DNA of 64,000 nt from Belliella filtrata. GTDB lineage: Bacteria > Bacteroidota > Bacteroidia > Cytophagales > Cyclobacteriaceae. Positions 35,266 to 43,883 of this stretch are shown here, one piece after another (the first letter of the stretch is position 1; each line of letters starts with the position of its first letter). A program made the position numbers and the translations under genes. Below the pieces are notes generated by a model that worked only from the letters and a program-made list of their open reading frames with translations, was not told the origin of the DNA and did not search any database. The stretch is from contig NZ_JAKZGP010000018.1 in the NCBI RefSeq assembly GCF_022549775.1, positions 1 to 64,000 of the forward strand, given 5' to 3'.

Positions 35266-36438
35266 ATGATTAGCGTACAAGAAGCAAAATCGATTCTGAA
35301 AAATACCTGCCCTATAGGAGCTTGTGAACTGCAAGACCTTAACCTCGCCGTTGATAGCATCACCGCTAAACCTATAAAGGCTTCAATTGAAACCCCTGCC
35401 TTTGACAACGCTGCAATGGACGGTTATGGCATTGCCTGGTCTTCTGATGACAACTATCAAGTCGTCTCAACTATTCAAGCGGGTTCTAAAAAAATCAATA
35501 ATATAGCCTCAGGTCAGGCCTGTAGAATTTTTACAGGTGCAAAAATACCTCAAGGTGTAGATACCATAATTCCCCAAGAATTGATCAAGAGAAAGGAAGA
35601 CAGGATATACTTTGACAAACAAAGAATTCAAAAAGGAGCTAATATAAGGCTAAAGGGCTCTCAAAACAGGGCTGGAGATACGCTAATTGACCAAGGAGTG
35701 CTTATTACTCCTGGCATTATGGGACTATTAGCTTCAGTAGGTATAGACAAAGTGCCTGTCTATAGAAAACCATCTATAGGTATAATTCTTACTGGAAATG
35801 AAATAAAAACAGTAGGTACTGAACTTGAAGAGGGTGAAATCTATGATGCGAATGGACCGATACTTAAAGGCTTTCTACGTCAACTTGGGATAAATACTGT
35901 GGAAACGGTTAACCTGAAAGATGATGAAAAACTAACTTCCCAAACCTTGGTTCGCTTTCTAGCTAGCCACGACATCATCATCGTGTCTGGTGGAATTTCT
36001 GTTGGAGAATATGATTTTGTAAAACAAGGTATGGATCAAGCTGGTGTGGAAGAATTGTTTTACAAGGTAAGTCAAAGACCAGGAAAACCATTTTATGCAG
36101 GGGCTAATTCAGGTAAATTGGTCTTTGGACTACCAGGAAACCCTTGTGCTGTCTTCACTTGCTTTTCACAATATATCAAACCATCAATTTTACAGTGGAT
36201 GGGGCATTCTGATTGCTGGGAACCTTCGGGTTTCTTACCACTAGAAAATACATTCTCTGGGAAAAATGGATTTACTCATTTTTTAAAAGCTAAAAAATCA
36301 CAAAATGGAGTGTCAATTCTTTCTGGACAAGAATCATTTAATCTTATAGCTTATGGAAAAGCCAACGTTACTGTCGAAATTCCAGCAGAACATACCATCA
36401 AAGCTGTTGGAGATCGGGTAGCATACTACAACTGTTAG
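35266..36438 (+). CDS. moeA: Molybdopterin molybdenumtransferase MoeA
   Basis: 390 residues. N-terminal MoeA_N region (VDSITAKPIKASIETPAFDNAAMDGYGI) and the central MoCF-binding domain (IILTGNEI ... VSGGISVGEYDFVKQG ... FGLPGNPCAVF), then the C-terminal domain from about residue 320. Family reaction: insertion of molybdate into adenylated molybdopterin. It precedes mobA by 5 bases and carries the nitrate-type inverted repeat in its promoter, which fits with supplying cofactor to the nitrate reductase at 45341. Confidence 0.94.
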   Translation: MISVQEAKSILKNTCPIGACELQDLNLAVDSITAKPIKASIETPAFDNAAMDGYGIAWSSDDNYQVVSTIQAGSKKINNIASGQACRIFTGAKIPQGVDTIIPQELIKRKEDRIYFDKQRIQKGANIRLKGSQNRAGDTLIDQGVLITPGIMGLLASVGIDKVPVYRKPSIGIILTGNEIKTVGTELEEGEIYDANGPILKGFLRQLGINTVETVNLKDDEKLTSQTLVRFLASHDIIIVSGGISVGEYDFVKQGMDQAGVEELFYKVSQRPGKPFYAGANSGKLVFGLPGNPCAVFTCFSQYIKPSILQWMGHSDCWEPSGFLPLENTFSGKNGFTHFLKAKKSQNGVSILSGQESFNLIAYGKANVTVEIPAEHTIKAVGDRVAYYNC

Positions 36439-36443
36439 AAACA

Positions 36444-37031
36444 ATGGATCCAAAAAGCATAGAAGCATTCATATTGGCTGGGGGTAAAAGCTCTAGAATG
36501 GGAGAGGATAAAGGACTTGTGAAAATTCTGGGTAAAGCCATGGTTCAACACCTCATTGAGAAATTGAATCATCTTCACATCCCTTGCAACATCATCAGCA
36601 ACAAAGCAAATTACAAACACTTTGAAAGCCCATGCTTTGAGGACATAATTGAGAACCGAGGTCCTCTAGGTGGACTATTTACAGCCCTATCATTTTCCCA
36701 AAAAAAGCACATCCTCCTTTTGAGTTGTGACATACCATTGATCCCAATACAAGCTTTGACCTATTTGCTAGATAAGTCCTTGGAACAAAGAATCAATGTC
36801 AGCTCAATAGCGGGCAGGTATAATCCCCTATTTGCTATTTATCCAACATCAGTATTGGAAATGATTGTTACTTGCTTAAGAAGTAATAAGCTAAAAATGC
36901 AAGATTTTATAAAAAAATCGATTCATCAAGAAATTCCATTGGATAAATTGGTGGCACCAAGCCCATTTTTATTTACAAACTTCAACAGCAAAAAAGATTT
37001 AGAAATCATTCCTTCTGGATTGGTTTTATGA
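36444..37031 (+). CDS. mobA: Molybdenum cofactor guanylyltransferase MobA
   Basis: 195 residues. The nucleotidyltransferase signature ILAGGKSSRMGEDKGLVKI is at about residues 9-28, and LLLSCDIPLIP at about 90. Family reaction: GMP transfer from GTP to Mo-molybdopterin, forming the bis-MGD cofactor used by the assimilatory nitrate reductase. Five-base gap to moeA, same operon. The moaA-moaE genes for earlier steps are not in this window. Confidence 0.92.
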   Translation: MDPKSIEAFILAGGKSSRMGEDKGLVKILGKAMVQHLIEKLNHLHIPCNIISNKANYKHFESPCFEDIIENRGPLGGLFTALSFSQKKHILLLSCDIPLIPIQALTYLLDKSLEQRINVSSIAGRYNPLFAIYPTSVLEMIVTCLRSNKLKMQDFIKKSIHQEIPLDKLVAPSPFLFTNFNSKKDLEIIPSGLVL

Positions 37032-37080
37032 GCTTAGATTTTTTCACCCTCACCATAATCCCAATTGAAAATTACTTACC

Positions 37081-37764
37081 CTATTTTAGCCCTATGGCTC
37101 TCATCAATTCACCTTCTTCATCTACTTTTTTGATCAACTCAACTACATTATTGACTTTAAGCTTTTTCATGATATTGAAACGATGTGACTCAATGGTTCG
37201 AACACTTTTTCCAGAAGCAGCTGCGATATCTTTATTGCCTATTCCTTGATAGATCTGCTTTAAGATCTCCTTCTCCCTCTGAGTCAAATCATAGTTTTTC
37301 TCTTTGCTATTTCCTGAAGCTGTATTTTTGGTATTCACCTTATTCAAATAGGAATTGACCAAAACATTGCTAATATCTCCACTAAAATACTTTCCCCCAT
37401 TGAATACCAGCCTGATCGCTTTTAAAAACTCTTCTTTGGAAGTATCTTTTAGCAAATAACCTGCAGCTCCAGACTCCACTGACTTGATGATATAGTCCTC
37501 ATCGTTGTGCATGGATAAAACCAGTGCTTTGGTATGTTGCGAGTAAGCATGTAGTTTGCTTGTAGCCTCTAAGCCATTCATATTAGGCATTCTAATATCT
37601 ATGATCAAAATATCTGGATTTTCGGCTTTCACCACATCCAATGCTTCCAAGCCATCAGAAGCTTCACCAACCACTTTAATTTCCTCTTCACTTTCCAGAA
37701 GCATTTTTATCCCATTTCTTACCACCACATGGTCATCAGCTAGCACTACTCTTATGTTTTCCAT
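37081..37764 (-). CDS. NarL/LuxR-family response regulator
   Basis: 227 residues: receiver domain (about 1-120) with phospho-acceptor Asp56 in LIIDIRMPN, and a LuxR-type HTH (about 155-215, LTQREKEILKQIYQGIGNKDIAAASGKSVRTIESHRFNIMKKL). It is 23 bases downstream of the kinase gene and convergent with mobA. It is the strongest local candidate to bind the TAAGTA-N4-TACTTA repeats, since the genes carrying them are all nitrate genes. Confidence 0.92.
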   Translation of the reverse strand: MENIRVVLADDHVVVRNGIKMLLESEEEIKVVGEASDGLEALDVVKAENPDILIIDIRMPNMNGLEATSKLHAYSQHTKALVLSMHNDEDYIIKSVESGAAGYLLKDTSKEEFLKAIRLVFNGGKYFSGDISNVLVNSYLNKVNTKNTASGNSKEKNYDLTQREKEILKQIYQGIGNKDIAAASGKSVRTIESHRFNIMKKLKVNNVVELIKKVDEEGELMRAIGLK

Positions 37765-37787
37765 AAAATTATCTTTGGGTTTAAAAC

Positions 37788-39599
37788 CTAATTTTCCAAC
37801 TCAACTTCTACTCTTATACTTGTACCATTGCCCAATGAGGTAATTAATTCAAAATTACCATTTATAAGGCTTACCCTCTCTTTGATATTGAAAATCCCAT
37901 GACCTGAAGCCGTGAAGTGCCCATCTTGCTTAAGCTTTTCATAATCAAAACCAATCCCATCATCTGCCACCTCAATGTGAAGAAATTTTGCATTGTGGGA
38001 CAATTTTATGGTGATTTGAGAAGCATCTGCATACTTAATAGCATTGTTAACTGCCTCTTGTACGATTCGGTAAAGGTTATTTTCTATTTTTGAATCTAGT
38101 CTGGAGATAAATCCTGATAGATTTTCGAAAATAACGGGAATTCGTGAAATCTTACTCATTTCTTGACTGAATTTATTCAATACAGAGGCAATACCGTGGT
38201 CAGACAGGATCACAGGGGTCAGGTGAAATGAAACCCTGCGAACTTCTTTGATTACTTTACCGATCAACTCTTTGGACACATCTAGGCGAATCACTTCTTG
38301 CTGAGTTTTAACATCGTTGATCCCATCTAAGCTATATTTTAGTGCAGTGAGGTACTGCCCTATTCCATCATGTAAATCCCTTGATATCCGCCTTCTCTCT
38401 TCTTCTTGCCCTTCCAAAATAAGCGAAGACCGATATTGTTGTTCTTTAAGTTTCTTCTCAAGATTTTCGCGGTGAATCTCTTGAGACCTGGCCCGTGCCT
38501 CCTTCACTGTAGTCATGTCAGTGGCTGTAAAAAGTATCTCTGAAACCTCTCCTGACTTCTCTAGCAAAGGTGTTAGATTCATATCCAGCCAAATGAAATC
38601 CCCTTCTTGATTAAAAAGGCGTAATTCTCCTTCCCAAGACAATCCTTTAGACAAAATCTCTTGAATTTTTGACACATAAATCTCCTCTACACCTTGCTGA
38701 ACCAACCAATCAAAAAAGTTTTGAGGTGGATTTGAGAATTGCATGACGTCTTTAAAATGTGCCGAGATCAACTTAAATTCCCCTTGAATTTCAAATTTAC
38801 CAAAGACTTGTAATTCATTAAGAAGAGGCTCTGTGTCAACTATCTCTAGGTAAGAATTCACTAAAGTTTCATACAAGGAGGACAGTTCCAATGCCATTGA
38901 CTTTGCCTTGGCCTCTCCTTCCGACAATTTGATGAAATTATCTCTTATCAAGACAGCAGAAGGCCAAAATATAAACCTAACTTCTATTAAAATTAAAAGG
39001 AATGTAATCCCAAATAGCCAAAATTCCACTTTTCGCAAACTCAGTACTTTTTGATGGGCATTTCTATCAAAAGTGTATACTATTTGATCCATTCCTGTCA
39101 AAAACACCCTTTCATTAGCAAGAATTTGATTGATCCAGAGGTCATCATAAGCATTGGGCACTCTTCCTTGCTCCACCCAGATCAATATGTTGGATACATT
39201 GTCAACAATTGCATCAAAATTTTCTTGGATCTGCTCAAAGTAAGTCTTGATTTTGGCATCCGAGATGCCTTTCAAACCTAAATTAGTTTCTCCAAACTGT
39301 AGTGCTTGGTGTGTTTTTTGCCAATCCAGTAAGCTTGATTCAATTTCAGTTTTGTATTCATTTACCAGCACATTATCATCCACTGTTGTCAAAATCAAAG
39401 CCGCTTTTGAAATTCTTTGGCTAAGCATACGCTGTCTTCCCGAAAGGTTTATTTCAACAGAATCGGAGGTTTGCATGGATATATGATGTTGAAGGAGTGC
39501 TTGACTAACTACGATAGTCAATGCTATTGCTGATAAAGCAATAAGATATCTCCAACGTAAATTTTCAAAGGTCAGGCGTCCAGAAACCACTTTCTTCAT
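37788..39599 (-). CDS. NarX-like sensor histidine kinase
   Basis: 603 residues. An N-terminal helix (about 15-32) and a second helix (about 192-210) bracket a periplasmic sensor whose start, INLSGRQRMLSQRISKAAL, matches the PilJ/NarX-type sensor and its nitrate-binding P-box region. A PAS domain (about 265-370) and a HisKA_3/HATPase core follow. The phosphoacceptor is His410 in RRISRDLHDGIGQ, and the ATP lid is IEVADDGIGFDYEKL plus GHGIFNIKERV. It forms a pair with the NarL-type regulator. An operator-like repeat (39628) in front suggests autoregulation. Confidence 0.9.
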   Translation of the reverse strand: MKKVVSGRLTFENLRWRYLIALSAIALTIVVSQALLQHHISMQTSDSVEINLSGRQRMLSQRISKAALILTTVDDNVLVNEYKTEIESSLLDWQKTHQALQFGETNLGLKGISDAKIKTYFEQIQENFDAIVDNVSNILIWVEQGRVPNAYDDLWINQILANERVFLTGMDQIVYTFDRNAHQKVLSLRKVEFWLFGITFLLILIEVRFIFWPSAVLIRDNFIKLSEGEAKAKSMALELSSLYETLVNSYLEIVDTEPLLNELQVFGKFEIQGEFKLISAHFKDVMQFSNPPQNFFDWLVQQGVEEIYVSKIQEILSKGLSWEGELRLFNQEGDFIWLDMNLTPLLEKSGEVSEILFTATDMTTVKEARARSQEIHRENLEKKLKEQQYRSSLILEGQEEERRRISRDLHDGIGQYLTALKYSLDGINDVKTQQEVIRLDVSKELIGKVIKEVRRVSFHLTPVILSDHGIASVLNKFSQEMSKISRIPVIFENLSGFISRLDSKIENNLYRIVQEAVNNAIKYADASQITIKLSHNAKFLHIEVADDGIGFDYEKLKQDGHFTASGHGIFNIKERVSLINGNFELITSLGNGTSIRVEVELEN

Positions 39600-39627
39600 G
39601 TTAAAAACTATTCAATAAGATCAAATT

Positions 39628-39643
39628 TAGGTAATAATACTTA
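39628..39643. promoter_or_regulatory. Nitrate-island operator candidate in front of the NarX-like kinase
   Basis: TAGGTA-ATAA-TACTTA: same 6-4-6 inverted repeat with one mismatch, 29 bases upstream of the kinase start. Confidence 0.6.
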
Positions 39644-39801
39644 AAACCTACCAATTAAATTAATAATATACCCAGTAACACCTGCAACGCAAGGACTAAA
39701 GCTAAACTTTTGCTTTTCTTGATGCCAGAGGGTAAGTAGCTGCAAGCTTTTACATGCTCATTTTTAATTTCTAAGAAAGTAAGAGAAAGAAGCAAAGAAG
39801 T

Positions 39802-40188
39802 TTAATAGCTACTATCAAAACCTACGTATACATGTCCTTCCTCAACTTTGACTGGAAAGGTTTTGATGCAATACGCCTCCTCATTCAGGCTTTCTCCTGA
39901 ATGCAATGAAAAACTTTTTTTATGAAAAGGACAAGTCACTTTTGGTTCATCTTTACATGACCCTGTAAGTCCTCTGGCCAGTGCCATTTCTTTTTTATGT
40001 GGACAAAGGTTTTGGCATGCATACCATCGCTGTTTGTTATCAAAGTTGAAAACAGCCACCTGATAGCCTTTGTATTTTATACAGGCCCCACCATCGTCTG
40101 GAAAGTCACTTATCGCTGCGGCTTTAAACCAAATAAGGGAATCTTGTTGTTTTGAACTTAATTTTTCTACTAATGCTGACATGAACAT
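39802..40188 (-). CDS. nirD: Nitrite reductase small subunit NirD (Rieske type)
   Basis: 128 residues. The Rieske fold is present with all four ligands visible: C-P-H in QNLCPHKKE and C-P-F-H in VTCPFHKKSF. This is notable because many NirD proteins have lost them. Partner of NirB in assimilatory NADH-nitrite reductase. It lies 183 bases downstream of nirB on the same strand, and the gap contains a small hairpin-like repeat (AGCATAAAAATGCT near 40216). Confidence 0.88.
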   Translation of the reverse strand: MFMSALVEKLSSKQQDSLIWFKAAAISDFPDDGGACIKYKGYQVAVFNFDNKQRWYACQNLCPHKKEMALARGLTGSCKDEPKVTCPFHKKSFSLHSGESLNEEAYCIKTFPVKVEEGHVYVGFDSSY

Positions 40189-40371
40189 GTATTTTTAGAA
40201 GTTTAGAAATTTTCTAGCATAAAAATGCTTAGACAGTAAAATTTAAAGGTTTTTGGGCTATGCTAATAGACTAAAAGCTATGCTTCGAATTAGGAATAAG
40301 TCTGAATTTCATTGCAAATCAATCGCTAGTTATACAATAATGTTTCTACTATTTTATTATTCGTGATTTAT

Positions 40372-42879
40372 TCAATCCTGTGAAAGCGCTGGTATTTTTT
40401 GGCCTCTTAGTGCTTTGAATTTGATAGAGGGGTCTCCTTCATTTGAATTGACAAAAGGCTTGAATTTAGCTCTCAATTCAGGATTGTTGACGACTTCTTT
40501 CCATTCACATGCATACGTATCAATCACAAACTGCATTTCCTTTTCCAACTCCTCCCCTATACCCAATACATCATTTACTACGACATCTTTTAAATATGCT
40601 ATACCACCTTCTAACTTATTTAGCCACGTAGCAGTACGGTTCAGCGGCTCTGCTGTCTTGATATAGAACATCAGAAACCTATCAATGTATTTGATGCAGG
40701 TTTCACTATCAATATCGTTTGCCAGTAATAGCGCATGTTGTGGCTTAGTGCCTCCATTGCCACATACATATAAGTTCCACCCTTTCTCAGTTGCAATGAT
40801 CCCAAAATCCTTACTCTGTGCTTCTGCACATTCTCTGGTGCATCCAGAAACTGCACTTTTTAGCTTGTGAGGAGACCTAAGTCCTCTATACCGCTCCTCT
40901 ATTTCTATTGCAAAGGAGACAGCATCCTGCACGCCGTACCTGCACCACATAGAACCAACACAACTTTTGACCGTTCGCAATGATTTACCATAGGCATGTC
41001 CACTTTCAAAACCTGCATCAATCAATCTCTCCCAAATATCTGGTAGTTGCTCTACCCGTGCACCAAACATATCTATGCGTTGACCTCCTGTGATTTTTGT
41101 GTATAAGCCGTAGGACTTGGCTATCTCTCCTATGACTATTAACTTATCAGGAGTAATCTCACCGGCAGGGATTCTAGGAACTACAGAATATGTCCCACCT
41201 TTTTGGATATTTGCTAAAAATCGATCATTGGTATCCTGAATGGTATCTTGCTTGGTGATGTGCTCATTCCATGTACTGGCCAATAAGGAAGCGACCAACG
41301 GCTTACAGATTTCGCAACCATCTCCCTGTCCCACCTCTGTGAGCAAAACCTTAAAGGACCTTATTTGCTTCACTTTGATGATATCTAAAAGCTCTTGCCT
41401 AGTATACTCAAAATGTTCACAAACAACATTTTTAACCACCTTACCCATGGTTTTGAGCTGATGCTTTAGCAAATCATTCATCAAAGGAAGGCAGCCACCG
41501 CACCCTGTTCCGGCTTTAGATTTTGATTTTAACTGACCTATATCTTCAATTCCACTTGCTATGATTCCACATAGCGCTGATTTACAAATGTTTTCACAAG
41601 AACAAATTTGAGCTGAATCAGGGAGCGCATCAATGCCTAATCCCGATCCTGCTGTCTGGTCTCCCCTGCTTCCTAATATAAGATCTTCAGGATTGGGTGG
41701 TAATACCAGTTGATTTTGTACGATTTGCAAAAGCATGCCATAAGACGAAGTGTCCCCTACCAAAACCCCACCTACAAGTCTTTTTCGTGCTTTGGAAATA
41801 TTAATTCTTTTATATATCCCTTTTACCTTATCCTCAAAAACAATGGTTTCCACTGGCTCTGATTCACCTAAGGGATCTCCAAAGCTACCTACCTCCACAC
41901 CTATCAACTTTAACTTGGTGGACATATCAAATGATGTGAATGGTGTCACTTCTTGTCCCATCAGCTGATTAGCAACCTGCCTGGCCATTTCAACACCAGG
42001 AGCAATCAGACCATAAACAATGCCTTCAACAGATGCCGCCTCTCCTATTGCAAAGATGTAAGGGTCGGAAGTTTGCAACTTATCATTAACTACAAATCCA
42101 CCTCTATCATGAACTTGAAGACCACAAGTTTGTGCCAATTCATCTCTGGGTCTAATGCCCGCTGAAATGATCAACATCTCCGTTTCAAGGGAGGTACCAT
42201 CTGCAAAGGCTAAACCTGCTATTGCCTTGTTGCCAGTAATCTCGGTAGTCATTTTACTCAAGTGAATCTGAATTCCCAGTTGTTCTAACTTAGTTTTTAA
42301 CAAATGAGCCCCAGCTTCATCCAATTGTCTAGGCATTAACCTACTTGCAAATTCTACTACATCAGCGCTCAATCCCATGTCTAAAACAGCTTTTGCAGCT
42401 TCCAACCCTAAAAGCCCTCCTCCAATCACTGTTGCACTTTGAACCTGTTTACCATAAGACATGATATGTTCTAGATCTTCCAAAGTCCTGTACACAAAAA
42501 CTCCTTTTTTGTCTATTCCTTTGATGTTGGGAACAAATGCACCTGAGCCAGTAGCCAGGATTAAATAATCATAAAAATAGGTTTCCCCTTTATGTGAAAT
42601 AACAGCTTTTGACTGCCTATCAATACCGACGATAAGTTCTTTGATTCTTAGGTCAATGCCATGCGCTTCATACCAACTCAATGGTGCCATGTACAATTTT
42701 TCAGCATTTGCCTCTGAAAAGTATGAACTCAAATGAACCCTATCGTAGGCAGGCCAAGGTTCTTCTCCAAACACAGTTAGTGTATAATGTGCTGCGTAAT
42801 TTGAAGCTACCAGCTTTTCACAAAACTTATAGCCAACCATGCCATTTCCAATTACAATGATCCTTTTCATTTCTATCAA
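40372..42879 (-). CDS. nirB: Assimilatory nitrite reductase large subunit NirB
   Basis: 835 residues (Met4, at 42870, may be the true start). The FAD/NAD oxidoreductase part (IIVIGNGMVGYKFCEKL, then GGGLLGLEAAKAV) is followed by two BFD-like [2Fe-2S] regions (CSCENICKSALCG ... GCGGC; then GCEICKP) and a sulfite/nitrite-reductase part. The siroheme-4Fe4S cysteines are intact: Cys640 and Cys646 (CVGSMWC), Cys680 and Cys684 (GCTREC). Family reaction: nitrite to ammonium with NADH. Divergent from cobA, which supplies the siroheme precursor. Confidence 0.94.
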   Translation of the reverse strand: MIEMKRIIVIGNGMVGYKFCEKLVASNYAAHYTLTVFGEEPWPAYDRVHLSSYFSEANAEKLYMAPLSWYEAHGIDLRIKELIVGIDRQSKAVISHKGETYFYDYLILATGSGAFVPNIKGIDKKGVFVYRTLEDLEHIMSYGKQVQSATVIGGGLLGLEAAKAVLDMGLSADVVEFASRLMPRQLDEAGAHLLKTKLEQLGIQIHLSKMTTEITGNKAIAGLAFADGTSLETEMLIISAGIRPRDELAQTCGLQVHDRGGFVVNDKLQTSDPYIFAIGEAASVEGIVYGLIAPGVEMARQVANQLMGQEVTPFTSFDMSTKLKLIGVEVGSFGDPLGESEPVETIVFEDKVKGIYKRINISKARKRLVGGVLVGDTSSYGMLLQIVQNQLVLPPNPEDLILGSRGDQTAGSGLGIDALPDSAQICSCENICKSALCGIIASGIEDIGQLKSKSKAGTGCGGCLPLMNDLLKHQLKTMGKVVKNVVCEHFEYTRQELLDIIKVKQIRSFKVLLTEVGQGDGCEICKPLVASLLASTWNEHITKQDTIQDTNDRFLANIQKGGTYSVVPRIPAGEITPDKLIVIGEIAKSYGLYTKITGGQRIDMFGARVEQLPDIWERLIDAGFESGHAYGKSLRTVKSCVGSMWCRYGVQDAVSFAIEIEERYRGLRSPHKLKSAVSGCTRECAEAQSKDFGIIATEKGWNLYVCGNGGTKPQHALLLANDIDSETCIKYIDRFLMFYIKTAEPLNRTATWLNKLEGGIAYLKDVVVNDVLGIGEELEKEMQFVIDTYACEWKEVVNNPELRAKFKPFVNSNEGDPSIKFKALRGQKIPALSQD

Positions 42880-43010
42880 ATTTTATTCAAAATGTAAATA
42901 TTCAAAGCTGAAGTCTTGGAAGTTCCACAAACCCTATTAAGACGATTACAGTACATACACTTAACTTCTCCGCTAATTTAAGATATAATTTTAAAATAAA
43001 TAAGTATTTT

Positions 43011-43026
43011 TAAGTATTTTTACTTA
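43011..43026. promoter_or_regulatory. Nitrate-island operator between nirB and cobA
   Basis: TAAGTATTTTTACTTA is TAAGTA-N4-TACTTA, the perfect form of the repeat. An extra direct copy TAAGTATTTT precedes it at 43001. The site lies 32 bases upstream of cobA and in the divergent nirB promoter region. Confidence 0.7.
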
Positions 43027-43057
43027 AATTTATACGCAGAAACCAAAACCAAAGGTT

Positions 43058-43822
43058 ATGAATACGGAAGCAAAACTTACTTTAGTGGGTGCTGGACCGG
43101 GTGATCCAGAACTGATCACCTTAAAAGGTCTCAAAGCAATACAATCAGCCGCTGTTATCCTTTATGATGCATTAATCAACGAGGCATTGCTAGATCATGC
43201 CCACCCAACCTGCTTAAAGGTTTTTGTGGGAAAAAGAGCAGGACACCATTATAAGCAGCAAGGAGAAATCAATGAAATGATTGTAGGCTATGCACGGGCA
43301 ATGGGACATGTGGTAAGGTTAAAAGGTGGAGACCCCTTTGTATTTGGTAGAGGTCATGAAGAAATGGAGTATGTTTCAAGCCATGGAATTCCAAGTACTT
43401 ATATTCCTGGAATTAGTAGCGCATTATCAGTACCAGGTCTAGCTGGTATTCCGATCACCAAAAGGTTGATCAATGAAAGCTTTATGGTAGTTACTGGAAC
43501 TTTAAAAGACGGAAGCCTTTCAAAAGACATCAAAGCGGCTGCTCAGTCAAATACCACAGCCATCATTCTGATGGGAATTAACAAGCTTGATCAAATCATA
43601 GAAATCTTCAAAAATGAGAGAGGAGGTAATGAGCCTATCGCATTGATTCAGCAGGGATCACTTCCTCAAGAGAAGTCTGTATTTGGAACACTTTCGGCTA
43701 TTTCTGATTTACAAAAGAATGCGCAAATTGCAGCACCTGCTATTATTATCATTGGACAAGTTGTAAAAGAAAAAATCGAGCAAAAAAGCTATTTGATAAA
43801 CCAAAAATTTCAGACTACTTAG
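43058..43822 (+). CDS. cobA: Uroporphyrinogen-III C-methyltransferase (SUMT)
   Basis: 254 residues. The methyltransferase signature GAGPGDPELITLKGLKAIQSA is at about residues 11-31, and VVRLKGGDPFVFGRGHEEME at about 87. It matches the single-domain CobA/SirA form rather than a CysG fusion, so the oxidase/ferrochelatase must be elsewhere. Family reaction: two SAM-dependent methylations making precorrin-2 for siroheme, needed by NirB. Its placement between nitrite reductase and the nitrate reductase operon fits that use. Confidence 0.93.
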   Translation: MNTEAKLTLVGAGPGDPELITLKGLKAIQSAAVILYDALINEALLDHAHPTCLKVFVGKRAGHHYKQQGEINEMIVGYARAMGHVVRLKGGDPFVFGRGHEEMEYVSSHGIPSTYIPGISSALSVPGLAGIPITKRLINESFMVVTGTLKDGSLSKDIKAAAQSNTTAIILMGINKLDQIIEIFKNERGGNEPIALIQQGSLPQEKSVFGTLSAISDLQKNAQIAAPAIIIIGQVVKEKIEQKSYLINQKFQTT

Positions 43823-43883
43823 CAGTGGAGACATTTAGATTGTGTTCAAATCAACTATACACAGCTGCATTAGGGCATGCTTC

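Noticed and set aside
37028-37249. 73-codon plus-strand ORF after mobA
   Set aside because: It is antisense to the NarL-type regulator and has no independent support.
40210-40222. Small inverted repeat (AGCATAAAAATGCT region) between nirB and nirD as a terminator
   Set aside because: Five-base arms and no T-run; too weak to separate nirB and nirD into two units.
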